A DNA stretch of 64,000 nt, from NCBI GenBank assembly GCA_004431415.1, contig QPMI01000416.1, forward strand, positions 620,001-684,000, in the 5' to 3' direction. Shown here piece by piece: positions 1 through 12,400 of the stretch. Position 1 is the stretch's first letter. The number at the start of each line of letters is the position of its first letter. Made by a program: the position numbers and the translations under genes. The DNA is from Cyanophora paradoxa (Eukaryota; Glaucocystophyceae; Cyanophorales; Cyanophoraceae). The notes beneath the pieces were generated by a model. That model was not told the origin of the DNA and did no database searches. It was given only the letters and a program-made list of their open reading frames with translations.

Positions 1-960
1 AGCAGCAGGGTCGGGCGCGTTCTGCGGGGTACACGGTTTTAGGACGGGGCGAGGAAAGGGGGGTACACCGGTGGTCGGCGGGCCTGGGCGAGTTTGAGGG
101 AGCGGAGGGTGGGGGCGAGGGCGGCCAGAGGTGCGATGCCCGTCCCGTCCCCCACGTTCAGCGCCAGATGCTGGGGGGTACGTGATCATCATGGGGAGGA
201 GCGAGCCGGGCGGGCGCGTGCAGGCCTCGAGGCGGGTGAGGGGGGAGAGGAATCCGATCCACTCGAAGGCGCCCCCAACCTCCAGCGCTGCCGAGCGAAG
301 CGAAGGGGTCAAGCTCGCGCCGGGGGTCGCCCGCCCACACGCGGGGCGCACTTTGCAAGGACGTGAGGCGCGCGAGGGGCGCGGCGTCGTCGCGTTTCAC
401 CCGCGGCCAGTGCTTCGCGGGGCTGCGAGGCAGTGCCCGTTAGGGTCCGGGATGGGGGCGGGAGTCGGGGGCGTACCCGAACCGCAAAGAACGCCAGAAC
501 TCGACCTGAAGCCGCACGAGGGCAGTATGCCTGCTCGCGTCCGCCCGGCATGAGCATGGTGCGATCGAACTACTTGAACGCGAATGCAGCACACCTGCAA
601 GCGTCGAACTCCGCGCCGCGCCGCATCGGGCGCCCGCAGCAGCGCCTCCAGGTCGGCTGGCATCATTGATTCGAAGGGCTTATGTAGCGCGACCCGATCC
701 CACGCGCTGGGGTCCTCGCACAGAGAGCGGAACCGACGAAAAGGGGTCGGGTCGAGCGTCGGGAGCGTTCTCGCGGGGATTCAGCTGCGACGTCGACAGG
801 CCTAGGCCAGCGCAGGCAGGCTGGCGCGGCCAATCCCGCCGCGCGGCCAGCACGAGAATGCGAACAAGGAGCTCGTCGGGGAGCGCGTCGATCGGGCAGC
901 TCTCTCCCGCAGCGCCATCGGGCCGGGCGAGTAAGCTGGAGCTGCTGCTCTCTGCTGCAT
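1..960 (-). CDS. F-box and leucine-rich-repeat-like protein, 3' part missing (left edge)
   Basis: Probable substrate-recognition subunit of an SCF ubiquitin ligase. Read on the minus strand, the exon near 904-800 encodes an F-box core (DALPDELLVRILVLAARRDW). The next exon, about 745-610, gives FRSLCEDPSAWDRVALHKPF, the usual end of an F-box (R-W/F-R-x-L-C-x-D-P-x-x-W). Later exons around 425-370, 300-190 and 160-70 have LRR-like spacing, for example EWIGFLSPLTRLEA and APLAALAPTLRSLKLAQ, each ending at a GT donor followed by C-rich intron. No in-frame ATG is visible before the F-box in its exon, so the start is probably in an upstream exon. The 3' end lies outside the window. The small intron inside the F-box near 800-770 has ambiguous borders. 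Family assignment is fairly secure from the F-box; the LRR class is inferred. Confidence 0.68.
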
Positions 961-2410
961 CGCCGTCACGCGTACGTCGCTCTTGGTTTCATCTCGCACA
1001 AATTCAGCTCAGTCGGCCGAGTCGCGATGTCGATCAAATTTCACCCGAGATTGGCCGTACCCCATCTGACGGGGATTGGAGCGGAAGGGGTTACAAGTTC
1101 GAATTGATCGGCCTGCCTCCGATCGGTTCACGTTCGCGCTCGTACTTGTCTCGCAGTGCTTGCCCCGGCTCATTCCAGCCGATCCGAGCGCCCGCTGCCT
1201 TGCTCGTCCGGATAAGCTTAAGGATCAGCAGCAAACTCTTTGCTGGCGGCCCCCGGCGTCCGGTTTGAAGCGTACGCCTTCCTCGGCGCAGTACAGCATC
1301 AAAGCGCCGGCTTGAATAAAGCCCCGTTTACGTGTCAACCCGACCTGATTTGAGCCCGATTCGGCCAGGTCCGCCCCGTCCCAGCGATCTGTCGACACTC
1401 CTCTCGCTCTTAGGAGCACAGTGAACCGTGGGAAACGCTCACGATCGCGCCTCGCAGGATTCAGGCGGCCAGCATGACCACGCTCGGGTCCGGCATCTGG
1501 GGCGTCGTCGCCGTGGCCACGCTCGTCAACCCGCACGCCCGCGGCGCGCTCGTGTCGGCCTTCGAGAACTTAAAGGGCTCACAGCACGTGCAACCGGAGC
1601 GCGGACAGCACTCGGGGCAGGCGCTGGCGGCGCCGCCGCCGCGGGCTCGCCCCCCAGTGCCGGCGCCGGCGCTCGCGGCCCCGGGGTCCCTTATCGCCCC
1701 GGAGCGCAAGCGCGGCTCGGCCTCGGGCGAAGCCTCTTAGCGAGGCACCGGCGCCGCTGCAATGCTTCGGGCTCCGCGCAGGGCCCGGGCCCCCTAAGCG
1801 GAGCCGGCTCCTCCGTCGTCCTCTGCTCAGCGGCTGTAGCATAGTATGATAGTGGCCGTGGTCGTACTACGTGGCCGGCGGCTCGGGGTTCTAGGCTAGA
1901 TCGTCGATTTCGGCTCGACTTAATTTGCGGTCGTGGCTGCTCAGCGGCTCAGCAGCTCGTCGGCTCGCTTGCTTTGGCGTGTACAGAATTCGAAGAGGCT
2001 AGGCCCGAAAAGAGTTGCAGCTCTAGCTGTAGGTCGCTGTAAATATACTTCTTTTCAGGCTGGCAGTTTCAGGTTGCTTTTTTGAGGACGTGGTAGGCTA
2101 GGCGTAGTACGTACATATGCGTCCGTAGTACACACGTTCATTAAAATTGAAAGCCTGTTTTGGTACAATTTCTTTCGATCTAGATTCACTGTACGCCAGC
2201 TGTTATGCCCTTGCGTTGCCCGAGCTTTGAGGTCCCTGCAGACAGTTCCTGCTAGGCTACTAGGCTAGCGCCGTGGCAGGCTGAAGCTTGTAAATGTATT
2301 AATATGTTTCTTCGTAATGTACATGTATCGTAGTGCTTGACTGAAGCTTTAAAGAACAGCCTTGTACGCAGATCCGCCCAGGACTGTCGCCCCTCGAGCT
2401 CCCGCCCCAG
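961..2410. other. Intergenic region, left
   Basis: DNA between the F-box gene and the 3' end of the TPR gene. GC-rich up to about 1850, where the only candidate is the small ORF at 1474-1740. AT content then rises to about 2350. No RNA gene, repeat family or clear polyadenylation signal was recognised. The part just above 960 may hold the promoter or missing first exon of the F-box gene. Confidence 0.5.
1474..1740 (+). CDS. Possible small ORF, hypothetical
   Basis: An 88-codon ATG-to-TAG frame between two minus-strand genes. The first 20 residues (MTTLGSGIWGVVAVATLVNP) could form a short membrane segment, and the rest is Ala/Pro-rich. No family is recognised. The frame lies in GC-rich sequence where chance ORFs are common, and it may equally be an exon of a longer gene or non-coding. 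The only support is its natural-looking N-terminal composition and its position in otherwise unassigned DNA. Confidence 0.22.
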   Translation: MTTLGSGIWGVVAVATLVNPHARGALVSAFENLKGSQHVQPERGQHSGQALAAPPPRARPPVPAPALAAPGSLIAPERKRGSASGEAS

Positions 2411-5400
2411 TCACCGCTCTGGCCTCGAGTCCTTTTCGCCGGCGTCCCCCGAATTCGAAGCCGCCGCTCCCGGATCCGCCTCCGCCGCCTCCCCGCCCCC
2501 CGCGGCTCCCGCCCCTTCTGAGGCGAGGTCCTCGCCCCGCGCGCGCCTCAGCAGCGCCCTGCACGTCCTCACGTCCCACCCCTCCGGGGCCGCCCCCTCC
2601 CCCTCCCCCGCCTGCGGTGCCTCCGCCGGCGCCCCCAGCGCTCCCAGCGCTCGCTGCCGTACCCTTCAGACCACGTGGAAGGGATAGAGGGGGGAAAATA
2701 TGCGCGGGGGGTACCTCAAGGATGGGGAGGGCACCCTCTGGGTCGCCGGCGTTCAGCCGAGCCTCACCAGCCATTGCGAGCGCCCGCCCAAGCTGCCCGG
2801 GGATGAGGAATTCGAACTAGGGAAGGGGCGGAGGGGGGGGGGTACGGCACCCGCTCGTCTCCCTCGCTCAGAAGCGAAGCCGCGCGCTGCGAGGGCGCCG
2901 TCAGGCGGGGCGGAAGAAATCCCGTACCCCCCTCTCAGCCACCTCGGAGACGGCAGAGGCGTCCACCCAGCGGCCTGCCTGTGCGTATACCCGGGCCAGC
3001 TCCGCCAGAGAATCGAGTACCCTGCCGTTCGTCCCGAGATCAGTACCCCGCCTACGGGGGAGCGGAGCGGGGAGGGGGTACGCGGACGCACGCCGGGTGC
3101 GTCTGCCCCAGTGATCGCGAGAACGCGCCTTGCGCCGCCTAGGGGGTACAACGCCGGCGCTCGATCAGCGGAGGGGCAAAGCTTTTGGGGGGTACAGACC
3201 TCCAGGAGGGCGATCGAGCGCGCGTCGTCGCGCAGGGGCGAGTCGTGCTCCCCGTACAGCTGCCCCAACCGTATCGAGATGTACCCCACCTGGAGAGCCT
3301 GTCGAAGGGGGTACAGGGTAGGGTTGTTGGGGGTACGGCACCTTCAGGTTGTCAGTGGCCGCCGGACCCAGCAGCCTTATGAAGGAGCTGAGCGCGCGCT
3401 GCGAAGGCGGGGGCTCAGGGGGGATACGATGTCAGAGGTCGGAGGGGGTACCGACCTCCAGCAGCGTCACGGCTGCCGCGGGGTCCCCCCGTCGCTCGGC
3501 CAGGTCCTGGGGGTGAGGCGTGAGGACAGGACGACATGAGCTGCGGGGGGTACGGCAAAGGCGCGCGGGGGGTACCGCGAGCAGCGTGATCGTCTCCGTG
3601 ACGAGGTGGTGGTCGGGTCCCAGGGCCGCCGTCCGCAGTGCCAGCGCCCGCTGCGGGAGGGAGGCGCCGGCGTCAGGGGGGGGTACGCCGAAAGAAAGAA
3701 AGAGAGGGGTACGCAGTGACCTCGAGGGCCTGCTGGGCGGAGTCAATGTCGCCCAGCTGCGTGTAGACCAGGCCGAGGCTGTGCGGTGGGGGGGAGGGCG
3801 GGAGAAGAAGGCGGTCAGATCGGATCGGCGAGCGCTCGAGCTAGGCGGGCGGGCGGGCGGGCGGGCGGGCGGGCGGGCGGGCGGGTTGTGGGCTAGAAGC
3901 GACAAGCACATTAAAGCGGGTGTGCGGAGGAAGAGGAGGGGCCTCCGGGAAGTGAGGGGGGGGGAGGCGGGGGGGGGGGGGGAGGCGGGGGAGGGGGGGA
4001 GGGGGAGGGGGGGGGAGGGGGAGGGGGGGAGCTCTAGGCGGGGGCGGGGCGGCCGCAGGGCGAGCAGGGAACGAGCTCTCGAGCCAGCGATCTCTAGGCA
4101 GCGGCGCGCTAAAGCGGAGGGGGAGGGGGGGGGGGGGTGGCGCGGGGCGCGGGGCGGGGCGGACAAGTTGATGCTGTCGGCGACGTCGCCGCTCTCGGGG
4201 CCCCGCGTCCGCGCCAGGATCTCCACCGCTCTCTGCCGCGCGGCATAAGGAGATTAAGAAGACTCAAGTTTCTAAGCTCAAGTCTCCTAACAATCTTCGC
4301 TTTTAGCATTTAAGCTCGAAGCTTGATCTCTAGCTGATCTCAACAAGGATCTCCACGGCCAACTGCCGCGAGGCCGGGCCGGGCCGCGTGAGCCGACGCG
4401 CGGTTCGAAGACTCTAAGCGCGGTTGGTAGACTCGGTTCGTAGACTTTAACTTAGACTTTAAGGCTTTCGTCTTAAACTTCGGCCCCGCTCTAAGCCGCT
4501 TTTTAGCTGATCGTAACAAGGATCTCCGTCAGGGACCGCGTTGAACAGCTCCTAAGCTCAAAACTTGATCTTTAACTTCGCCCCCGCTCTAAGCCATAAG
4601 GAACGCGGCAGCTCCGCCGTGCGGACCTCCATTAGGGGCCGGGCCTTCTCCAGCGCGCCGTTCTTCGCGAAGATCGCCGCGCACGCCTGCAGCGCCCTGG
4701 GGGGCGCGGCGGGGGTATGCGTCAGGGTCGGGGGGTACGGGTTGGGTTGGGCGGGGGTAGTGGTGCGGATGGGCGGGCGGGCGGGCGCACACGGCGAAGT
4801 CCGGCGAGTCCTGCCCCTGGGCCGCCTGGATCGCCAGGCTCTTCTGCGGGGGAGGGGGGTACGCGTCGGAACGAGGTCCGCGGGGGGGTACGTGATAGAA
4901 GGGGAGAGGGGGGTACCTCGATCAGAATCTGGCCCTCGTCGGGGCGCCCCTGGCGCATGAGGAGGTCCCCTAGGGCCTTGAGGCACGACCCCACGCGCGG
5001 GTCCTCGGGTCCGAACAGGCGCGTGCTCTCAGCCAGGCACCTCTGGGCTCCCAGGAGGTCACAAAAAAGAGGTCGGGGCAGAGGGGGAGGGGGGTACCGC
5101 ACCTCGAGGAAGGGCTCGGCCTCCGCGAGCCGCTCCTGGTTGGTGTAGAGTACCCCTACCTTGAAGAGGAGGCGCACGGTCTGCGGAGAGCGTCGGCGTC
5201 GTGCGGGATACGGCGAACGACCGGCCGGTACGGGTACGCGCACGAGGGCATGACCGGGGCCCAGAGCGGACGCTGCAACGTCCACGGCGCGCTGCGGGCG
5301 GGCGGGCGGGGCGGCGGTGAGAGGGGCGCGGCGGCGGCGGTCGGTGCCACCCGGCGCAGCGTCGAGATAGTTAGATTGCGCGCCTTGAATCGATCCTCGG

Positions 5401-5755
5401 CCTCGCGCATCGCGCCGGTGCGGATCAGCTCGTCCGCTTCCGCCTCTAGCCGCCGCGCCTCCTCCGCGCCGCCGCTGCCGCCCGCATCCGCCGCACCGCT
5501 CAGCGACCTCAAGCTCGAGCCGAGAGGTGCATAGCGGCGGGGCCTCGAGCTCGGGGGCGGCCCCGAGGCGCAGTGGAAAGCGCTGCGCCAGCTGCAGCTC
5601 TGCGGAGCGCCGCATGCCGGCCACCGGAGGCGCCGTGCTGAGGCGCTCGCCGTATGCGCGCAAAGCGCCCTAGCTATAGGAGATCGCAGCCCGGGGTCGA
5701 CGCCGAGACATCGAAGCGCGCCCGACCGACACAGCGAGCGCGCCAGCACAGCCAT
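2411..5755 (-). CDS. Kinesin-light-chain/TTC19-type TPR protein, possibly mitochondrial
   Basis: A multi-exon gene encoding consecutive TPR helices of the 42-residue KLC type. Exons read as, in order, RAVDVAASALGPGHAL, LFKVGVLYTNQERLAEAEPF, RLFGPEDPRVGSCLKALGDL, KSLAIQAAQGQDSPDFA, RAVEILARTRGPESGDVADS, LGLVYTQLGDIDSAQQALE, RALALRTAALGPDHHLVTET and DLAERRGDPAAAVTLLE. They end in an acidic Gly/Ala-rich tail with TGA at 2411. The N-terminus (MAVLARSLCRSGALRCLGV) is rich in Arg, Ser and Leu without acidic residues, which suggests a mitochondrial presequence and a TTC19-like role; that is inference. Most introns start GTAC/GTGC followed by C-runs. Exon 1 ends at 5384 with a GC donor. The region 4140-4550 holds degraded copies of one exon end (RAVEIL). 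An upstream in-frame Met exists at 5842, but the ATG at 5755 fits the presequence better. Confidence 0.8.
3844..3885. repeat. (GGGC)n simple repeat in TPR-gene intron
   Basis: About ten uninterrupted GGGC units in an intron of the TPR gene. Long G-rich tracts follow at about 3955-4030. On the sense (minus) strand these are C-rich, as expected for the pyrimidine-rich parts of introns in this gene; the plus strand could form G-quadruplexes. Confidence 0.9.
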
Positions 5756-6465
5756 GCCACTACGGCGGACCTGCGCCACTGCAGTGAGTTGGTGGGCAGC
5801 GAAGCTGCGCCAGAGGCCTAGGAAGACGAAGCGCACATGCATACCTGTCTAACAGCGTACCCTGGCTGGCTCCCGCCTCGACTCTCGCTGACGACCGCCC
5901 GAGCTTCTCCGCTGCCGCGGCAGCAAGGCGCAGCTTTGGAGCTTCTTTCAGCCACCCCGTGCGCGCTCGGCGTGCAAGCAGCCGCATGGCGCAGGACGTG
6001 GGCATCTCCGCAGCGGCTTCGAGCTACCGGATGGCAGCAATAGAGCCACCCACGTTGGAGGCCGCAGAGCTCGTCGTCGCAGCGGGAACAGCATGGAGCC
6101 GGCATCACCAGCAGCAGATCCACGCAGGAAGCCAGGCGCAGCCGGATTTGTGTCTGCTCAGCGGTTTCGACGCTGCGCTGAGCAGCCCTGAGCGCATCAT
6201 CGTCGCCGCGACGAGCGTCGTCGAGTCAACCTACGTGCCTTCGAACAGCGTCGAGATCCGGAGCAACTCGACGCGAAAGAGGTCGGCGGAGCAGCTCAGC
6301 TTCCTGGAAAGCGACACTTCGCCCTCGGAACGGCGCTCTCGCCAGCGCGCACAGCGCGGAATGAACGATTCGGGTTCGCGCGCCCCGCGGAAAGCGAGCG
6401 TCGCTCTCTGCCGCCGACGCTGAGCGCTCGCGCCGCAGAGAGCGACGCCTCCTTTTCATTGCGAG
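5756..6465. other. Divergent intergenic region
   Basis: Lies between the start of the minus-strand TPR gene and the first supported exon of the plus-strand gene that follows, so it probably holds both promoters and an unidentified first exon. A plus-strand open frame from about 5985 to 6423 is Ser/Ala/Arg-rich and could be leader exon or UTR, but I cannot support it as coding. Confidence 0.4.
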
Positions 6466-8267
6466 GTGAGCACTGCCTCTCCGCCGCCCCAGCGCGCCGC
6501 GCTCAGCCGCCGCGCAGCGTCTCCCGCGAATCAGTCGCCCCCGCCGCCGTTCCTGGCCGCAGGGCCCTCGAGCTCGACGCCTCAGGGCCTGGCGCCGTTC
6601 GACTGCGCGGCGGTCATAGCGCCCGCGGCGATCGCGCGGGCCGGCGCCTTCTCGTGCCGCACGCGCCTGAACGACGACCCGTCGCACAACAAGAGCACCG
6701 AGCTGGTCGAGCTCGGGGCGAACAGTAAGGGCTTCGTCGACGTCGAGGGCTCGGACGCCGACCCCAGCAAGAAGCGCTCGCAGATCTACCGCGTCTTCTT
6801 CGACTTCGATCGGCCCGACGTCCAATCCGCGTTCCTCCTCGCCGCGCGCGAAGGTGCGCCTGCCCGCTTCTCTCTCCGGCGCGCCGGTCGCCGCGCCGCG
6901 CCGCTCACGCAAAGAGGCGGCGCGCAGAGCGCGAAGGAATGCGCGTGCACGTGCCTCGGGGCCTCTCCCGGGCGTGGATGCGGGGTATGGCGAACTCCTA
7001 CAGGCCCCCGAAGGGCGACCAGGACGCCGCGGACTACGTACCCGTGCGCTCCCGCGGCTCACCCGAACACGCCGCGGCTCTGCCTCACACGCCTTCCGCC
7101 GCGCCGCAGGCGAACAGCATCACGGCGGAGGGCGGGCTCACGCGCGTCTTTTTCGACATACGCGTTCGTTTCCACGATCCGAACAACGGCGTGCGCCCGC
7201 CCCGCCCCTCCAGGCGCCGCCCGGCCGACTCCCATGCGCAGTTCCGCTTCGTTGTCGTGGGTTCGAATCCGGCTGGGGAGCTTTTCCTCTACTACAGCCC
7301 GCAGCTGTTCATCGCGAGGACGGGGACACGTGCGCTTCTTCTCCCGTACCCCCCTCTCGCCCTGGCGCCGCCCCGTCCCGACCGCGCGAGCTCTTCGCGC
7401 CGCAGAGCACAAGGACCTCAGGGACCGGGTACGACGATTCGCGGGCAAGACGGGGGTACAGGCGAAGCCGGAGCCGGGGGTACCGCCGCCTCTCCCCATG
7501 GCCTCCTCCTCCTCCTCCTCAGCCGGAATTTCTCTCGATACCATCGCTCGCATCGCCACCGCTCGTGAGCGCCCCGCCGCGCCTCGCCCTCCGGTCCCGT
7601 ACTCCCCTCACGTAACGCAGCGCACCTCGCCTCGCCCGCTCCCCGCCGATCGAATCTCCACCCCGTCCGACCCACCGCCGGTGCAGCGTACCCCCCTCCC
7701 ACTAATTTCCCCGTATCTCAAACCCTGCGCCGCCCGCAGGCGCCGAGCCGGTACACTCCACGTTCAGCGAATCAACCACCGCCGAACAAGGTACGATGGC
7801 GTTCGCCTTCGTACCCCGGAGCGCTCTTATCCCTTCCTGCCCGCAGCCGGCCTCCCCTCTGAAGTATTCATCCCCCCACCCTCCGCCCAAGGCGAACAGC
7901 CGCCGGTACCCCTCCCCGCTCCCATCCCCCCCCTTCTTTTTTCGTGACTCCGCTCCGATTCGGCGTAGCCCCCCGAAGACCTCATCGCCATCCCCACCGA
8001 AGGCGTCCAGGTCCGTCCCGTCCCCCCGCCGCTTTCTTCCCCCCCCCCCCATCCAATGCCCATTTACCCCCATTCCCACCCCCCCCTCCTCTTCTGGCAG
8101 TCCGCTGGCGAGGGAGAGCCCATACAGGCCTCTGTCCTCCTCGACCTCGCCCAGGCACGCACGCGTACCCCCCAAAGCACCGCGTACCCCCGCCCCTAAC
8201 GAGCCCTTTCTCCTCGCAGCAAGCCGAGCTTCTACTCTCGCCCGGCGGCCGGCCCGTCACCCTCTAG
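6466..8267 (+). CDS. Hypothetical protein, ten exons supported, 5' end uncertain
   Basis: No family recognised. The exons join in a consistent phase: up to 6853, 6928-7037, 7110-7190, 7242-7329, 7406-7564, 7740-7790, 7847-7905, 7969-8010, 8101-8154 and 8220-8267 (TAG). Readable segments include SQIYRVFFDFDRPDVQSAFL, GLTRVFFDIRVRFHDPNNG, FRFVVVGSNPAGELFLYYSP, GISLDTIARIATA and EPIQASVLLDLAQ, ending QAELLLSPGGRPVTL. The alternating beta-like strands suggest a globular beta-rich protein. The open frame at 6466 has no ATG; GTGAGC there looks like a donor, so a first exon is probably missing. The intron after 8154 begins GC; using the nearby GT instead would break the frame of the last exon. That last exon is duplicated downstream at 8838-8885. 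Confidence 0.6.
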
Positions 8268-9160
8268 TCTAAAAATAGTCTGGCCCTGTCCCCGCGCCTC
8301 CCCGCCGACCCTGCTCCGTCCTCCTTGCTCTACTCCCCGCCTCTTCCACATCCAACCTCTACCCCGGGGCCCTCCGCCCCCCGACCCGCCATCTCCCCCT
8401 CTTTCTCCCTCTCATTCGCTCGAGCGGGCCTAGGCCAACCCCATCCTCCGTCCCCCGTCCGCCCGCCCCCAGCCTGCCCTGTACCCCCTCTCTTCCTCTA
8501 ACTATATTGGATGTATTTAAGGGAATCAAGTTGCAGAGACCGGGGGCGCCTGTGCTGAGGCAGCGTGGCCGTGTAGCCGTCCTCCCACTAGATCTAGATG
8601 CACTCCCACATGCTTTCTCGCCAGGCGCCCGGGCCTCGGGGCTTTTCCCCGCGCCCCAGCTTCGAGATCGATGGGTCGGCCTACGAGACGGTCCGACGGT
8701 CCGCGGGGCGGCTTCGTCCGGTCTCGTCCCCGTTGTGCCCCTCGGGGGGTGCTCTATATGGCTACGTGCTGCGTATATACTTATGAATATACGAGTCGTG
8801 CCCTTCCGACCTATCCGTACCCCCCTCCCCCCCGCAGCAAGCCGAGCTGCTACTCTCGCACGGCGGCCGCCCCGTCACCGTGTAGAAAAAAAATAGTCAA
8901 AATTAATATTGTTTGGCCCTGCCCTCGAGCTCGCGCGCCCCCACGCCGCCCCTGCTCCGTCCTCTTTGCTCTTCCGTCGCCAACCTCTACCCCGGCCCAT
9001 CCGCCCCCGGGCCCGCCATCTACCCCTCTCACCCATCCATTGCAATTGCCTCTATAGCTAGATCTAGGAGCGCAAAAAATATATTTAATTTAAAATTAAG
9101 ACATTGGAGGTATTCAAGTGCCGGGGGCGCGGAGACCGGGGGCCGCCGGGCACCCGTAAG
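8220..9160 (+). repeat. Tandem duplication of a last exon plus downstream DNA
   Basis: The 48-bp last exon at 8220-8267, with acceptor and stop codon, recurs at 8838-8885 encoding QAELLLSHGGRPVTV and a stop. Downstream similarity continues: 8280-8400 resembles 8905-9020, and 8504-8560 resembles 9100-9150. The offset is about 600 bp with many small indels. The second copy may be an alternative last exon or a decayed remnant. Confidence 0.8.
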
Positions 9161-9413
9161 ATGTCGATGTATCCTTTTCATACGAACATATGCATATGCA
9201 TATATAGCCCCGGGTATAAAGTGTATATATATATAGAGGGGAAGTTCGAACTTGAGAATGAAAGGAGATATTCAGAGCTCGAGGGGGGCCCGGGGAAAGG
9301 GTGGGGGGGGGGGGGGGGGGGAGGAAGGAAGATCTAGAGCCGGCGCCGCGCGAGCCTTTCGCGAAGGTGCGCCCCGAGAACTCGCGCGCGCTTCTGCGCG
9401 CGCCGCGTTCTGA

Positions 9414-12400
9414 ATGTCTCGAGCTCGATGCGCGCAGTCTCCAGGAGCGCACATGTCGACGTCATGCGAAGGAAATCCCCGCGCGGATGCGGACGCGGAT
9501 TCGCAGCGGCGGCCCATCGCATCGAACTCGAAAGCAGCTTCAGCTGCCGATGAAAAGAGCAAGACTCGGAAGGCGAAGAGCGAATTGGCGGCGGAAGAGG
9601 CAGAAGCGAGCGCCGCGAAGACCGCGATGAAGGCTGCGCGGGCGGCGGGCGCCAGCGCCGAAGAGCTGAACGCGAAAGGAAACGGTGAGCACTGAACCGG
9701 AGCGGTATACATTTTTCTAAGTTGTCGATTGACGCCTCTGCAGACGCTTTCAAGGCGGGCCGAAATGCAGAGGCGGAGGTCTGGTATGGCGCCGCGATGA
9801 AGGCGGACCCGCGCGCGGCCAAGTACCCATCCAACAGGTTCGTCGATCTGCGACCCATATGCATCACAATTTACGATCGGGCGTCTCGTATCAAGGGCTG
9901 CGGCTCGCTTGAAGCTGCTCAAACACACTGAGGTCCGCTTTAAATTTTAAAATTTTCATCTTCCAATTGCGAAGATGTTGCAATTGCAGAATTCGAAATG
10001 GCTGATTATTATTCGCTGGGCGCACACAGGCGTACGCTGACGCAAGAGCGGCGAGCAAGCTTGATCCCAAGTGGGCGAAACCCGTCATTCGCATGGGTCC
10101 GGAGTCACACGTTCGATTTTCAATCTGGGCGAGAGTTTAGTTTCTGACGCGCGAAATCAAACAGCGACGGCTCTGTACGAGCAGGGGAGCTACGAGGAGG
10201 CCATCAAACTGTACGAGAAGGCTCAGAAGCTCGAGGACGAAGCCGGCTCGAGCGAGTCCCGCGCCGCTACGGAGAACGCGATCTTCTCCTGTCGCCGGAA
10301 GATCACTGTCAAGCGCGAGGCCCGCAAACACTTTTCTGATTCTCCGACGTTTCCGGAAACGCTGCAGCTGTAGCTCACAATCTGTAATCAGAACATCTGG
10401 ATACCCAACCCGAGCGGGAAGCTCGCGGACTTCTATGCAGATTTGAAGAAAACCCCGGAACAATTCGAAAGGTACGTACACGTTTTTTGCAACAATCAGT
10501 TTCAGATTTTGCAACATCGAAATGATTTATATATACATTTATGATCAGGCTCAAGCGAAATGCCACGAAACTGCAGTCGAAACTATTGCAAATACGGGGC
10601 TCAACGTCGAAGCTCTGCGAAGAAGCTAAAGCGTACCAGGATGGGACTGACGGGCAACCGAAGGACCTGCACCGTGCCGCAGAGCTTTTGCTGCAGGCCG
10701 CGAAGGTGCTCGATTTGCCCGAGAATTTTATCAAGCGTTGCATTCATTTATTTGTATATTTCATCAAGCAGAAAGGCAACGCGGAGGCGATGTACAATCT
10801 CGCAAAGCATTACGAGGAGAATGAGTCGAATTTTGCGGAAGCGCTTGCCTGGCTACATGTGCGCCCTTGGTTTTATGCTCTTAACCACCACATTACATCC
10901 GCTTGGACTCGCATCGAGTTACCTAAAAGCTTCAGCAGAAAGCTGCCTCGCAGCCTGTTTGGATTTTCCCAGAAAGACTGCCAAATTTTGGCGTCACCGA
11001 ATCCTTTAAGACGATTGGCTGCATGACTAGGGATGGCATCGGCATGAAGCCAGACCCCGAAAAGGCGATTCCCTGGTTCCGCAAAGCAGCTGAAAGCGGT
11101 GCGTGTGCACCTTCAATTTGTGATATGTGTTATGATCTCTAGATCTGAATTCGAAAAGTTGCTCATTCAACGTGTACGTGTACAGGTACGAAGGGGCAAG
11201 GCCACTATTCCGGACTGAACGTTATGGGCGACTGCTACGAACAGGGCATCGGAGGTGCATCGAATTTCCTCAAAGATCGCAACTTAATATGAGCGATAAC
11301 TTACGTATACCCATATATACGACGATGATCAGTACCCAAAGATCTCACGGAGGCAGCCCGTTGGTTCCGCAAGGGTGCCGAGAATGGGTTTCCAGTCTGT
11401 CAGGTGCACGTGTGCACGTGCTGGGTTGTTCATCGAGCTTAGAGTTGTAACACCCCCGACACCCGCACCCCTGGCCTGCTTCGCCAAACACAAATATGTT
11501 CATCCGAATTCTGTGCTCGTTTCCGCTTTTTCGAAAACATTTGCAGTTCAATCTTGCCGACGTGCTTGAGCGCGGATTGGGCGTACCCGTCGATCTCGAT
11601 GAAGCTCGGTAAGCTACAGAACGCCGCGCTAGATCTGTCGAAATTCGCGTGAAGTGAAAGGTGACTTCGATGCTTATACTGCAATGACCTCAGAACATGG
11701 TATGAGAAATCAGCACGGCAAGGATTTCCGGATGCGATAAGCGCTCTGGCACGCCTCTCGGCATCGCCGGCTGATGCACTGAAAGCGCGCATCGCCGCTG
11801 CGAACAAGGGGAAATTCGTAGATATGCACAATCTCGGTCTAGATTACTTGGTACTTTTACCCTTGCGCAAATAAAAGGCCGTGCCTTATCATTCTAATCA
11901 TTCGCGAGGCAGCTTGGCCGGCGCGGTGTTTGCAAGTCTGTGCGGCAAGCGCGGGCGTGGTTTCTCAAAGCGGCTAGGACTGGATGCTATGTTTCCATGT
12001 GCGAGCTCGGCTTGCTCCTTACGGGTTGGATCAGATATGCTTCTCTTTCGGAGTGAGTTGAACAGTCCGGCCCGCGCATATGCGTCACCGTTTCTCGGAC
12101 TTTACTTTCCGATATCTACTTGCTCTCTCACGCTCTCTTTCCGATATCCTACTTGCTTCCATTATTTCGATTCTCGGTCTCGTCTAAAGTTTGGACAGAG
12201 AAGAGCAGAGCGAGGTATCTGACCCGAAGCAAGGCGCGGAATGGATTCTGAAGGCAGCACAAAACGGTATACGTACCTAAAGCAATTACGATCCAATCTC
12301 GTTGCCAGTGATTGAATTCACAAAATCCAGGTTTCCCTCGTGCCTGCTTTGCCTACGCTAGGCTGCTGGCCACGGGCAACGGAGTGGAAAAGGTTTCGAA

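Noticed and set aside
6226-7062. Minus-strand open frame of 278 codons opposite the 6466-8267 gene
   Set aside because: Arg/Ala-rich shadow of the plus-strand exons; plus-strand exons have consistent splice sites and natural composition.
7255-7285. GGTTCGAATCC, resembling a tRNA T-loop
   Set aside because: No matching A-box, anticodon stem or acceptor stem could be placed, and the site lies inside the exon FRFVVVGSNPAGELF. Similar GTTCGAATC motifs at 21460 and 35150 also lack the remaining tRNA arms.
10541-11026. Plus-strand single-exon gene of 161 codons within paralogue A
   Set aside because: It is two adjacent exons and retained intron of A; homologous exons in B and C have introns at the same places.
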